DNA of 64,000 bases from Sideroxydans lithotrophicus (lineage in GTDB: Bacteria > Pseudomonadota > Gammaproteobacteria > Burkholderiales > Gallionellaceae), in NCBI GenBank assembly GCA_020723185.1, contig DYJI01000001.1, positions 186,001-250,000 on the forward strand, given 5' to 3'. Shown here one piece after another: positions 17,966 through 26,372 of the stretch. The notes below the pieces were generated by a model that was given only the letters and a program-made list of their open reading frames with translations, was not told where the DNA came from and made no database searches. The first letter of the stretch is position 1; each line of letters begins with the position of its first letter. Both the position numbers and the translations under genes were made by a program.

Positions 17966-17981
17966 TTTCTTCTCCCTTGCG

Positions 17982-18434
17982 TTACAGGCTTTCCGGGGCG
18001 ATGACCAGCTTCAGGCTGGTCTGGAAATCGCCTTCGTTCGGTTTGCGCACCAGCCACCACACTGCGCCTTTCTTGACGCTGAAACCGGCATTCGAATCCG
18101 ACAACAGGCGGGCGGCGATCTGCCCCAATGTGGGCTGGTGGCCGACCACCAGCACCGTGCCTGTAGCATCGGGCCAGCCGACCGCGTCCAGCACATTCTG
18201 CGGGGTGGCGGCGGTGCCCAGCGCGGCGTCGGTGATGTAGTGTTTGGTGAGGGCGAGTGCGGTCTGCTGGGTGCGCTTGGCAGGACTAACCAGGATACGG
18301 GTATGCTCGGGCAATCTGGCGCGCAGGAAACTCGCCATCTTGTCGGCCTGCTTGTGTCCTTTTGCGGTCAATCCGCGTTCGAGATCGGGCGTTCCGTCTT
18401 CTGCCTCGGCATGCCGCCAAAGTATCAGTTCCAT
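17982..18434 (-). CDS. sixA: Phosphohistidine phosphatase SixA
   Basis: Histidine-phosphatase-superfamily enzyme of 150 residues. ELILWRHAEAE gives the catalytic RHx motif near the start; DLERGLTAKGHKQADKM and VVGHQPTLGQIAARL (second catalytic His) complete the active site. In E. coli SixA removes phosphate from histidine-containing phosphotransfer proteins, including the nitrogen-related PTS. It is followed after 16 nt by pap and preceded, divergently, by the H1-like gene. In betaproteobacteria sixA is often a neighbour of ppk1 and ppx; ppx is not in this window. Confidence 0.92.
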   Translation of the reverse strand: MELILWRHAEAEDGTPDLERGLTAKGHKQADKMASFLRARLPEHTRILVSPAKRTQQTALALTKHYITDAALGTAATPQNVLDAVGWPDATGTVLVVGHQPTLGQIAARLLSDSNAGFSVKKGAVWWLVRKPNEGDFQTSLKLVIAPESL

Positions 18435-18519
18435 GCTGCCTCTCCCGAAATATTACAATCGTGTCAGCAGGATATACCGACTATACTGTTTTTGCCATCA
18501 CCCAACCGGAGGCTACGAT

Positions 18520-18870
18520 ATGGTCACGTCCGCATCAAAGAAAGCAACCCCCGCTGCACGCAAACCCGCCACGGCTCCCGGCCGAACAGCCATCGCAAAA
18601 CCGGCTGCAAGACCTGCCACCAAAACGGCCAAGAAAGTTGCCGCGCCCAAGAAGGTGAAAGTGGTTCGCGACAGTTTCAGCATGCCGCAGGATGACTACG
18701 CGTTGATCGCGAAGTTGAAAGAAAAGGCGCAAACCGCCGGCTTGCCGGTGAAGAAGAGCGCGCTGTTGCGTGCCGGTCTGCAGTTGCTGGACAAGAGCAG
18801 TGCGCTGCAGCTGAAACGCGTGATCTCCGGCCTGACACCGATCAAGACCGGCCGTCCCAAGAAGCACTAA
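18520..18870 (+). CDS. Histone H1-like Lys/Ala/Pro-rich protein with a C-terminal helical domain
   Basis: A 116-residue protein in two parts. Residues 1-50 are a disordered basic tail of K, A, P and T repeats (KKATPAARKPATAPG, KPAARPATKTAKKVAAPKK), like histone H1 and AlgP. The rest is compact (DSFSMPQDDYALIAKLKEKA, KKSALLRAGLQLL), resembling a ribbon-helix-helix or related dimerisation fold. ATG 18520 has GGAGG seven bases upstream. TATACT at 18482-18487 may be its -10. It sits between sixA and ppk1 and its stop overlaps the ppk1 stop by 4 nt. A role in DNA or polyphosphate-granule organisation is inference from context. Confidence 0.72.
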   Translation: MVTSASKKATPAARKPATAPGRTAIAKPAARPATKTAKKVAAPKKVKVVRDSFSMPQDDYALIAKLKEKAQTAGLPVKKSALLRAGLQLLDKSSALQLKRVISGLTPIKTGRPKKH

Positions 18871-20960
18871 GTTTCTTCAGGCAGTGCCGTCTGCAGCTGA
18901 CCGAGCTCCATCGCCAGCTGCAGTTGGGCATTGATGGCCTTGCCGCGCCCCGGCTTCTTGCGATGCCAGAAGCCGTTGCAGTCCATCTCCCAAGCCAGCA
19001 GATTGTCCTTGAGGTATATCCCCAATCCCTCTTCCAGCACACGTTTCTTCAGCTTTTTGTCCAGAACGGGGAAGCAGGCCTCGATACGGCGGAAGAAGTT
19101 GCGGTCCATCCAGTCGGCGCTGGCAAGGTAGACGTCTTCCTTGCCGCCATTGTGAAAGTAGAAGATACGCGTGTGTTCGAGGAAGCGGCCGATGATGGAG
19201 CGCACGCGGATGTTCTCCGACAGTCCTTTCACCCCGGGACGCAAGGCACACACGCCGCGCACGATCAGATCCACCTCGACCCCGGCCTGCGAAGCCTCAT
19301 ACAGGGTATTGATGGTTTCCGGCTCCAGCAGCGCGTTCATCTTGGCGATGACGCGTGCCGGCTTGCCCGCCTGGGCCTGTGCGATCTCGTTGCGGATGGC
19401 TTCCAGCACCTTGTTATGCAAGGTGAACGGCGACTGCCACAAGTGCTTGAGCTTGCTCGCCTTGCCCAGACTGGTGAGCTGCATGAACAACTCGTTCACG
19501 TCGGCACCGATCTCTTCATGGCAGGTCATCAGGCCGAAATCGGTGTACAGGCGCGCGGTACGCGGATGATAGTTGCCAGTGCCCAAATGCACGTAGCGGA
19601 GCAGCTTGCCTTCTTCACGGCGCACCACCATGAGCATCTTGGCATGCGTCTTGTGGCCGACCACGCCATACACCACATGCGCACCGACCTGCTCCAGACG
19701 CGAGGCCCAATTGATGTTGGCCTCTTCGTCGAAGCGCGCCAGCAACTCCACCACCACGGTGACTTCCTTGCCACGCTTGGCTGCAGCGATCAGCGCCTCC
19801 ATCAACTCGGAATCGACACCGGTGCGGTACACCGTCTGCTTGATGGCCACCACGTCGGGATCACTGGCCGCCTGTCGGATGAAATCCAGCACCGGTTTGA
19901 ACGACTGGTAGGGATGGTGCAACAGGATGTCGCTCTTGCGGATGGCCTGGAACATGTCCGCGCCCTTCTTCTTCAGCACCGTGGGAAGGCCGGGCACGAA
20001 ATCGGGGAATTTGAGGTCAGGGCGTTCCACTTTGTCGGGGATGCCCATCAGGCGCACCAGGTTGACCGGGCCATGCACGCGGTACAGGTCGTCCGCGCCC
20101 AGCTCGAACTGCTGCAACAGGAACTCGGCCAACTCCTGCGGACAGTTGTCCGCCACCTCCAGCCGCACCGCATCGCCAAAATGGCGCTGCGGCAATTCGC
20201 CCTGCAGGCTGATGCGCAGGTTCTTCACCTCTTCCTCATCCACGAACAGGTCGCTGTTGCGTGTCACGCGGAACTGATAACAGCCCTTCACCTCCATACC
20301 GGCGAACAGCTCGCCCACGTGCGCGTGCAGGATGGAAGACAGGAATACGAAACCGTGCGGACAACCGGCGATCTCCGGCGGCATGACGATGGCGCGCGGC
20401 AAGGCGCGCGGCGCTTGCACCACCGCCTTGGCCGAGTTGCGGCCGAAGGCATCCTTGCCCTGCAACTCGACGGCGAAATTTAGTATCTTGTTGCTTACGC
20501 GCGGGAAGGGATGTGCCGGATCAAGACCGATGGGCGTCAACAGCGGCATCACCTCGCGCAGGAAGAAGTCCTTGACCCAGACTTGCTGTGCCTCGTTCCA
20601 ATGCGTACGACGCAGAAACTTGATGCCTTGGGCGGCCAGTGCGGGGACCAGCTCCTCGTTGAACAACTGGTATTGGCGCGCGATCAGTTGATGCGTCGGA
20701 TCGAACAGCCGTTTCATCGCTTGTGAGGCACCCAGGCCATCCGGACCGGTTGCGATGCCATGCAAACGGATCTGTTCCTTGAGACCTGCGATACGAATCT
20801 CGAAGAACTCATCCAGATTGCTGCTGACGATGCACAGGTATCTCAGACGCTCCAGCAGCGGCACCGAGGGATCCTCGGCCTGCGCCAGCACGCGCCGGTT
20901 GAACTCGAGCTGGCCGAGTTCACGGTTGAGGAAGTTCTGCGCGGTATAGGTCTTGGCCAA
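18867..20960 (-). CDS. ppk1: Polyphosphate kinase 1
   Basis: Reversibly polymerises ATP gamma-phosphate into polyphosphate. The open frame extends far upstream, but homology begins at KTYTAQNFLNRELGQLEFNRRVLAQAED, so the start is taken as TTG 20960, which gives 697 residues (PPK1 is about 690). It begins 2 nt after the yggX stop; CTG 20966 is the only other nearby option. Landmarks: YLCIVSSNLDEFFEIR, HHPYQSF, the autophosphorylated histidine in VHLGTGNYHPRTARLYTDFG (about residue 457) and IIGRFLEHTRIFYFHNGG. All four PPK domains are present. Neighbours pap, sixA and the H1-like gene make a polyphosphate block. Confidence 0.95.
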   Translation of the reverse strand: MAKTYTAQNFLNRELGQLEFNRRVLAQAEDPSVPLLERLRYLCIVSSNLDEFFEIRIAGLKEQIRLHGIATGPDGLGASQAMKRLFDPTHQLIARQYQLFNEELVPALAAQGIKFLRRTHWNEAQQVWVKDFFLREVMPLLTPIGLDPAHPFPRVSNKILNFAVELQGKDAFGRNSAKAVVQAPRALPRAIVMPPEIAGCPHGFVFLSSILHAHVGELFAGMEVKGCYQFRVTRNSDLFVDEEEVKNLRISLQGELPQRHFGDAVRLEVADNCPQELAEFLLQQFELGADDLYRVHGPVNLVRLMGIPDKVERPDLKFPDFVPGLPTVLKKKGADMFQAIRKSDILLHHPYQSFKPVLDFIRQAASDPDVVAIKQTVYRTGVDSELMEALIAAAKRGKEVTVVVELLARFDEEANINWASRLEQVGAHVVYGVVGHKTHAKMLMVVRREEGKLLRYVHLGTGNYHPRTARLYTDFGLMTCHEEIGADVNELFMQLTSLGKASKLKHLWQSPFTLHNKVLEAIRNEIAQAQAGKPARVIAKMNALLEPETINTLYEASQAGVEVDLIVRGVCALRPGVKGLSENIRVRSIIGRFLEHTRIFYFHNGGKEDVYLASADWMDRNFFRRIEACFPVLDKKLKKRVLEEGLGIYLKDNLLAWEMDCNGFWHRKKPGRGKAINAQLQLAMELGQLQTALPEET

Positions 20961-20962
20961 TC

Positions 20963-21235
20963 TCAGCTTTTTGGCGGCACGTAACCCTGCGGCATCTGTG
21001 CCTCCGCTCCGAAGAAGTAGTTCTCCATCTGCTGCGCCAGATACTGGCGCGCCTTGATGTCCGCCAGATTGAGGCGGTTCTCGTTCACCAGCATGGTCTG
21101 GAACTTGATCCAGCCCTGCCAGGCCTCCTTCGACACGTTGTCGAATATGCGCTGTCCCAGCGGGCCCGGGTAGGTCGGGCGCTCCAGCCCTTCCGCCTCG
21201 CGTCCCAGTTTCACGCATTGCACCATTCTTGTCAT
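20963..21235 (-). CDS. yggX: Fe(2+)-trafficking / oxidative-damage protection protein YggX
   Basis: A 90-residue YggX-family protein implicated in protecting or repairing Fe-S clusters. Signatures: [26 protein letters not shown] with the single conserved cysteine, [23 protein letters not shown], and ENYFFG near the end. ATG 21235 is preferred to ATG 21226 because GGAG lies seven bases upstream of it. The ppk1 start codon follows 2 nt after its stop, so ppk1 probably depends on yggX transcription and translation. In enterics yggX is next to mutY; that link is absent here. Confidence 0.93.
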   Translation of the reverse strand: MTRMVQCVKLGREAEGLERPTYPGPLGQRIFDNVSKEAWQGWIKFQTMLVNENRLNLADIKARQYLAQQMENYFFGAEAQMPQGYVPPKS

Positions 21236-21299
21236 TGCTCTTCTCCATAGCCGGTTGATGATAGGCGCGCAATGTTACACGCCGATGAAACAAAGCATC

Positions 21300-22619
21300 T
21301 CATTTCAGGTTCTTCACGAACACCTTGGAGCGGCGCTGGTAGTTGTACAGCGCTTTCTTCTCCTTGGGCAGCTGGTTCACATCAGCCTCCTTGAAACCGC
21401 GCTCGATGAACCAGTGCGCGGTGCGCGTGGTCAGCACGAACAGCTTCTTCATGCCTTGGCTACTCGCCAGCTCGCTCATGTGATTGAGGATGGCCTCACC
21501 GTAACCGTGGTCCCGGTACTGGCTGTCCACGGCCAGGCAGGCCAGCTCGGCAGAAGCCTCGTTGGGGAACGGGTAGAGCGCAGCGCAGCCGATGATGCGG
21601 TGGTCGTGCTCCAGCAACTCGAAGCGCGATATCTCGCGTTCCAGCAGTTCGCGCGAACGCCGCACCAGGATGCCTTCCTCTTCCAGCGGGCGCAGCAACT
21701 GAAGGATGCCGCCCACGTCCTCGATCGTCGCCGCGCGCAGTGTATTGAGCGTGGATTCGACCACCATGGTGCCGATGCCGTCGTCGCTGAACAGTTCCTG
21801 CAACACCGCACCGTCCACATGGCGGCTGACCAGGTGTGTGCGTGCCACGCCCGCCTCGCAGGCGCGCACGGCACAGGGGAGGAACAGGCTGATGTCATCC
21901 GGCAGTTTGCGCTTGCCGGAGAGGATGGCTTGTGCCTGACTGATGGTCAGCTCCTTCAATAGGCTACCTTTCTTGTCCTGCACGCCGTCCGTGTCCATCA
22001 GGAACACCAGCTTGTCGGCATCGAGCGCGATGGCGGTGGCGGTGGCGACGTCTTCCAGGGTGAGGTTGAACACCTCGCCGGTGGGCGAATAACCCAGCGG
22101 GGACAACAGCACCACTTCGCCGAACTCCATCCTGTCGTTCAGCGCAGCAACGTCCACTTTGCGCACGCTGCCGGTGTGCATCAGGTCGACTCCATTGATG
22201 ACACCCAGCGGTTGCGCGGTGATGAAGTTGCCGCCCGCCACGCGGATGTCGGCATTGGCCATCGGAGAATTGGCCAGCCCCATGGAGAGCAGCGCCTCGA
22301 TCTCGACCCGCACGCGACCGACGGCTTCCTTCACGCATTGCATGGTCTCGGCATCGGTCATGCGCACGCCGTGATGGTAGGCGTCTTCCAGCTTGTTCTT
22401 GGCCAGATGTTGTTCGATCTGCGGGCGCGCGCCGTGCACCAGCACCAGCCGGATACCCAGTGCCGCCAGGAGGTTGAAGTCATGCGTCAGCTCGACGAAC
22501 TTGCCGTCCGCCACCACCTCGCCACCGAAGGCGATGACGAAGGTCTTGCCGCGGAAGGCATTGATATAGGGGGCGACCGAACGGAACCAGTTGACGAACT
22601 CGGTGGACTGGAATGGCAT
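21300..22619 (-). CDS. argA: N-acetylglutamate synthase ArgA
   Basis: First enzyme of arginine synthesis, acetyl-CoA + glutamate to N-acetylglutamate. The 439-residue protein has the classical fusion: an amino-acid-kinase-like domain (FVIAFGGEVVADGKF, LVLVHGARPQIEQ, VAGGNFITAQPLGV) and a C-terminal GNAT domain (CLAVDSQYRDHGYGEAIL, LFVLTTRTAHWFIERGFKEA). ATG 22619 starts MPFQSTEFVNWFR; a TTG twelve codons earlier is less likely. The gene is monocistronic, with a 144-bp upstream region shared with the divergent membrane-protein gene. Confidence 0.95.
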   Translation of the reverse strand: MPFQSTEFVNWFRSVAPYINAFRGKTFVIAFGGEVVADGKFVELTHDFNLLAALGIRLVLVHGARPQIEQHLAKNKLEDAYHHGVRMTDAETMQCVKEAVGRVRVEIEALLSMGLANSPMANADIRVAGGNFITAQPLGVINGVDLMHTGSVRKVDVAALNDRMEFGEVVLLSPLGYSPTGEVFNLTLEDVATATAIALDADKLVFLMDTDGVQDKKGSLLKELTISQAQAILSGKRKLPDDISLFLPCAVRACEAGVARTHLVSRHVDGAVLQELFSDDGIGTMVVESTLNTLRAATIEDVGGILQLLRPLEEEGILVRRSRELLEREISRFELLEHDHRIIGCAALYPFPNEASAELACLAVDSQYRDHGYGEAILNHMSELASSQGMKKLFVLTTRTAHWFIERGFKEADVNQLPKEKKALYNYQRRSKVFVKNLK

Positions 22620-22684
22620 GGCGATCGTTTCGGAAGAAGTTGGCAACGCTTGCAATTAGACACCCAGAACGGAAAAATTGCCAT

Positions 22685-22712
22685 TTGTCGCGCGGATCAA
22701 AGGCGCTAGAAT
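22685..22712 (+). promoter_or_regulatory. Candidate sigma-70 promoter for the membrane-protein gene
   Basis: TTGTCG (22685-22690, four of six consensus) and TAGAAT (22707-22712, five of six) are spaced by 16 bp. Initiation near 22719 would leave a leader of about 45 nt before ATG 22764. It lies in the 144-bp gap between argA and this gene; nothing else is recognisable there. Confidence 0.4.
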
Positions 22713-22763
22713 CCAAGCGACGAACAAGACGGCGATCTTCGCCACACTGCAAGGCTCACGACC

Positions 22764-23393
22764 ATGAACCATCTCCTCAGCCAGGTCTCTTATCCGGTAT
22801 TCCTGTACATGACGCTGCTGTTCTTCCTCATCGCCAGCGCGTTCTCTTTCCTGGTGGGGCTGGGTCTTGCATTCCGGAGCCGGCGCGCGATGCGTTTGTT
22901 CGACGTGCTGAACCGCTGGATCTCGGTGCGCAGGATGATCAAGCCGCTCACCATGCCGCATCAAGTGGAACCGACCCTGATGCGACAGCCGGTCTGGCTC
23001 GGCAGCGCCATCATCCTGGGTGCCGCGATCGCGCTGTACCTGTTGCAGGATGTCGATCTGCGCCCGGCACTGCTGCTATTCGACGGCAGCCTGACCCCGA
23101 TCGAGATGAGCGGCGTCGCCGATAATCTCAAGACTTTCCTGCTGGTCGGCAACGCGCTCTGTCTGCTGGTCGGCATCGCCATCCTGTTCTTCCCCCGCAC
23201 ACTGACCGTGGTCGAGCGCTATACCGATCACTGGTATACGGTACGCAGAAGCACGAAGGCATTCGACACCATGCACATGGAAGTGGACAGCTGGGTCCTC
23301 AAACACCCGACCAGCGTGGGCCTCACCATGTCGCTGCTGTCGGTCAGTCTGGGCATGATGATGTACAGCTTGATGCAGAGCCTGCCCGCCTGA
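22764..23393 (+). CDS. Four-helix inner-membrane protein, function unknown
   Basis: A 209-residue integral membrane protein with no family I recognise. Four hydrophobic segments can be seen: YPVFLYMTLLFFLIASAFSF (about 10-30), WLGSAIILGAAIALYLL (about 78-95), FLLVGNALCLLVGIAILFF (about 125-143) and VGLTMSLLSVSLGMMMYSL (about 187-205). Between them are two similar basic-amphipathic stretches, one before helix 2 (DVLNRWISVRRMIKPLTMP) and one after helix 3 (ERYTDHWYTVRRSTKAFDTM), which look like an internal duplication. Start ATG 22764 precedes the first helix directly. It is divergent from argA and monocistronic. Confidence 0.72.
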   Translation: MNHLLSQVSYPVFLYMTLLFFLIASAFSFLVGLGLAFRSRRAMRLFDVLNRWISVRRMIKPLTMPHQVEPTLMRQPVWLGSAIILGAAIALYLLQDVDLRPALLLFDGSLTPIEMSGVADNLKTFLLVGNALCLLVGIAILFFPRTLTVVERYTDHWYTVRRSTKAFDTMHMEVDSWVLKHPTSVGLTMSLLSVSLGMMMYSLMQSLPA

Positions 23394-23420
23394 ATCACAC
23401 GGGAACGACCGCGTACACCG

Positions 23421-23606
23421 TCATGCCTCGTCCAAGAGCTTGCCGGCAATTGCCCAGTTTTCATCCGGCAGCTCATCGAAGGAAATGTAGGTGTAGCTCG
23501 CCGGCTTGTTCGCGATGCGCTCCAGCGTGTCGGTGATCTCTTCGGCGATCCTTGCCTTCTGCTCGCGGCTCAATGTTCCCGCGATGCGTATGTTCACATA
23601 GGGCAT
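23421..23606 (-). CDS. 4-oxalocrotonate tautomerase family protein
   Basis: A 61-residue tautomerase with the catalytic N-terminal proline exposed after Met removal (MPYVNIRIAG) and the family pattern LSREQKARIAEEITDTLERI plus YTYISFDELPDENWAI. Small members form homohexamers and tautomerise enol/keto pairs; the physiological substrate here is unknown, and no aromatic-degradation genes accompany it. It ends 27 nt from the membrane-protein stop and starts 14 nt upstream of... the rsmE stop lies on the same strand at 23622, so it is likely the second gene of an rsmE-tautomerase transcript. Confidence 0.85.
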   Translation of the reverse strand: MPYVNIRIAGTLSREQKARIAEEITDTLERIANKPASYTYISFDELPDENWAIAGKLLDEA

Positions 23607-23621
23607 GCTGCCTCCTCCTTG

Positions 23622-24362
23622 CTAGTTGAAATCTCCCCACAGGGTCTGGATGGCGGTGATGCCGGCGATAGCCGCCGTTTCGGTGCGCAATACGCGCGGC
23701 CCGAGCAGGATGGGGCTGAAACCGACCTGCTGTGCGACATTGGCTTCATCCGTGGTGAATCCACCTTCCGGTCCGATCAGCAGGGTCACGCGCGCCTGCG
23801 GTTCGGCTTGCGCCTTCAGCGCGCAGGCACCGCCCGGCATCAGGATGAACTTGCTGCCGCTTTGAGCGCGCGTGCTTTGCAGCCATTCCGCCATCGGCGC
23901 AGGGGGATGCATGCGCGGCAGATCGTTGCGCCCGCATTGCTCGCAAGCCGAGACGATGACGTTCTGCCAGTGCTGGGCCCGCTTCTCGGCCCGTGCGCCG
24001 GTCAGTTTCGCCACGCTGCGCTGCGCCTGGATAGGTACGATATCGCTCACGCCCAGTTCAGTGGCCTTCTGTATCACCCAGTCCATCTTCTCGCTGCTGC
24101 ACAGGGATTGTGCCAGCACGATCTGCAGGTCGGACGCCTGCTGCTGGACCATGCAAGTCTGCAGATTGCCCAGATGTACATGCTTGCCGCTGATGTCGTG
24201 GATGGTCGCATCCAGCGCGTTGCCCTCGCCGTCGAATATCTGCACCGCATCGCCGACGCGCAAACGCAACACGCGGCTGGCGTGATGGGCGGCTTCGGGC
24301 GGCAGTTCGCAGTTGTTGTTTTGCGGCAGCGGCGGCGGACAATAGAATCTGGGGGCGGACAT
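23622..24362 (-). CDS. rsmE: 16S rRNA (uracil1498-N3)-methyltransferase RsmE
   Basis: SPOUT-class methyltransferase acting on U1498 of 16S rRNA. The start is ATG 24362 (MSAPRFYCPPPLP), giving 246 residues with an N-terminal PUA-like domain (HHASRVLRLRVGDAVQIFDGEG). The knotted SAM site includes QSLCSSEKMDWVIQKATELGV, LLIGPEGGFTTDE and LGPRVLRTETAAIAG. The open frame extends into the divergent gene but has no homology there. It is first of a likely two-gene unit with the tautomerase. Confidence 0.95.
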   Translation of the reverse strand: MSAPRFYCPPPLPQNNNCELPPEAAHHASRVLRLRVGDAVQIFDGEGNALDATIHDISGKHVHLGNLQTCMVQQQASDLQIVLAQSLCSSEKMDWVIQKATELGVSDIVPIQAQRSVAKLTGARAEKRAQHWQNVIVSACEQCGRNDLPRMHPPAPMAEWLQSTRAQSGSKFILMPGGACALKAQAEPQARVTLLIGPEGGFTTDEANVAQQVGFSPILLGPRVLRTETAAIAGITAIQTLWGDFN

Positions 24363-24441
24363 GCGAGCGGGTAGGCTTTTGAATGGCCGTGATAATATAC
24401 CGCCGCAAAAAATCACGCTGTTCATCAGGAGGAAGTCTTTC

Positions 24442-25002
24442 ATGGTCAGTCTGCAACCCCCCTTGTGCGATTTCGGCTGGAAGGCCCGCCCATTCGAGCT
24501 TCCGGGTGTGGATGGCAAGCGCCATACGCTGGAGAGCGCGAAAGGCCCGAACGGCCTGCTGGTGATGTTCATCTGCAACCACTGCCCCTATGTCAAATCG
24601 ATCCGCGACCGCATCATCCGCGATGTGCGCGAACTGCAGCAGCACGGTATCGACAGCATCGCCATCATGTCCAACGATCCCGCCGATTACGAGGAGGATT
24701 CGTTCGAGAACATGAAGAAGGTGGCCCAGGAGTTCAATTACCCTTTCCCCTACGTGTGGGATGAGACACAGCAGATCGCCAAGGATTACGGTGCCGTTTG
24801 CACGCCCGACTTCTTCGGCTTCAATGCCAAGCTGGAACTGCAATACCGCGGTCGCTTGGACGCTTCGCGCAAGGAAGCCGCGCCGGATGCAAGACGCGAC
24901 CTGTTCGAGGCGATGCTGCAAGTCGCGCAGACCGGGCAAGGTCCGCGTGAGCAGCTCGCCAGCATGGGCTGTTCCATCAAATGGAAAGGCGAGACAGCGT
25001 GA
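24442..25002 (+). CDS. Thioredoxin-fold (AhpC/TSA-like) protein with CNHCPYVK motif
   Basis: A 186-residue thioredoxin-family protein. FICNHCPYVKSI carries a CxxC motif at the position of a peroxiredoxin/thioredoxin active site, and PFPYVWDETQQIAKDYGAVCTPDFFGF includes the cis-proline region. This subfamily is common in bacteria and usually annotated only as redoxin-domain protein. ATG 24442 has a strong AGGAGGAA ten bases upstream; no signal peptide, so cytoplasmic. An extended -10 (TGATAATAT, 24390-24398) lies upstream. The trkA start overlaps its stop (GTGA). Confidence 0.87.
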   Translation: MVSLQPPLCDFGWKARPFELPGVDGKRHTLESAKGPNGLLVMFICNHCPYVKSIRDRIIRDVRELQQHGIDSIAIMSNDPADYEEDSFENMKKVAQEFNYPFPYVWDETQQIAKDYGAVCTPDFFGFNAKLELQYRGRLDASRKEAAPDARRDLFEAMLQVAQTGQGPREQLASMGCSIKWKGETA

Positions 25003-26372
25003 AGATACTCATCCTCGGGGCGGGACAGGTCGGCTCCACCGTAGCCGAGAGCCTGGTCGGCGAAGCGAACGACATCACCATCATCGACTCAGACCCCGAA
25101 AAACTGCGCGTATTGCAGGACAGACTGGATCTGCGCACCGTAGTCGGCAATGCCGCGCATCCGTCGATCCTTGAACAGGCCGGTATCGCCGATGCCGACA
25201 TGCTGCTGGCGGTGACTCAAAGCGACGAGGTGAACCTGGTCGCCTGCAAACTGGCCGCCAGCCTGTACAACACGCCGACGCGCATCGCACGCATCCGCGC
25301 CACCGATTACCTGAACCGTCCGGAGATCTTCGAGAAAGACATCTTCAGCGTCGATTTCTCCATCTGTCCCGAACAGATCCTCACCGATTACATCGTGAAG
25401 CTGATCGAGTTCCCGGAAGCGCTGCAGGTGCAGAAGTTCTCGCAGGGCAAGGCTTCGCTGGCGGCCGTGCGCGCCTTCCAGGGCGGGCCGCTGGTCGGCC
25501 AGCCGCTGTCTTTCCTGCGCACCGACATGCCGCAGGTGGAAACACGTGTGGCTGCCATCTTCCGCCACGACCGCCCGATCATCCCCGAGGGCACGACCGT
25601 GGTTGAGGATGGCGACGAGGTGTTCTTCATCGCCGCCACCGAGAACATCCGCCATGTGCTGCACGAGTTGCGCCGCATGGACAAACCGGTAAAACGCGTG
25701 GCCATCGTCGGCGGCGGCAACATCGGTTTCCGCCTGGCGAAAGCCATCGAGAACGACTATCAGGTGAAGCTGATCGAATACAACAAGAAGGCCTGCAACC
25801 GCCTTGCCAGCCTGTTGACCCATACGCTGGTGCTGAACGGCGACGGTACCGACGAGAAGCTGATGGAGCAGGAACACATCGGCGAGGTGGATGTGTTCTG
25901 CGCACTGACCAACGACGACGAGAACAACATCATGTCCGCCCTGCTGGCCAAACAGGCCGGCGCGCGCAAGGTGATCGCCCTGATCAACCGCAGCGCCTAT
26001 GTCGACCTGCTGCAGGGCGGCAAGATCGACATCGCGCTGTCGCCCGCGCAGGTCACCATCGGCTCGCTGCTGGCCTATGTTCGTCAGGGCGATGTGGCCG
26101 CCGTGCACTCGCTGCGGCGCGGAGCGGCCGAGGCGCTGGAGCTGGTCGCCCATGGCGACCATGATTCCTCGCGCGTGGTCGGCCGCCGCATCGACGCGAT
26201 CGACCTGCCTAAAGGCGCGACCATCGGTGCCATCGTGCGCAACGGCGAGGTCATCATCGCGCATCGCGATACGGTGATCGAGGCGGAGGACCATGTGATC
26301 GTGTTCGTCATCGACAAGAAGATGGTGAAGAAGGTCGAGAAACTGTTCCAGGTCAGCCTCGGGTTCTTCTGA
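24999..26372 (+). CDS. trkA: Trk potassium uptake regulatory subunit TrkA
   Basis: Peripheral NAD(H)-binding subunit that gates the TrkH K+ channel. The 457 residues form two RCK halves, each with a Rossmann motif: KILILGAGQVGSTVAESL at the N-terminus and VAIVGGGNIGFRLAKAI near 230, each followed by a TrkA-C domain. GTG 24999 is chosen because the conserved start is V/M-KIxILGAGQVG; an ATG six codons earlier would add MERRDS. The GTG overlaps the previous stop, and its own stop overlaps the trkH ATG (TGATG), so the three genes are coupled. Confidence 0.95.
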   Translation: MKILILGAGQVGSTVAESLVGEANDITIIDSDPEKLRVLQDRLDLRTVVGNAAHPSILEQAGIADADMLLAVTQSDEVNLVACKLAASLYNTPTRIARIRATDYLNRPEIFEKDIFSVDFSICPEQILTDYIVKLIEFPEALQVQKFSQGKASLAAVRAFQGGPLVGQPLSFLRTDMPQVETRVAAIFRHDRPIIPEGTTVVEDGDEVFFIAATENIRHVLHELRRMDKPVKRVAIVGGGNIGFRLAKAIENDYQVKLIEYNKKACNRLASLLTHTLVLNGDGTDEKLMEQEHIGEVDVFCALTNDDENNIMSALLAKQAGARKVIALINRSAYVDLLQGGKIDIALSPAQVTIGSLLAYVRQGDVAAVHSLRRGAAEALELVAHGDHDSSRVVGRRIDAIDLPKGATIGAIVRNGEVIIAHRDTVIEAEDHVIVFVIDKKMVKKVEKLFQVSLGFF

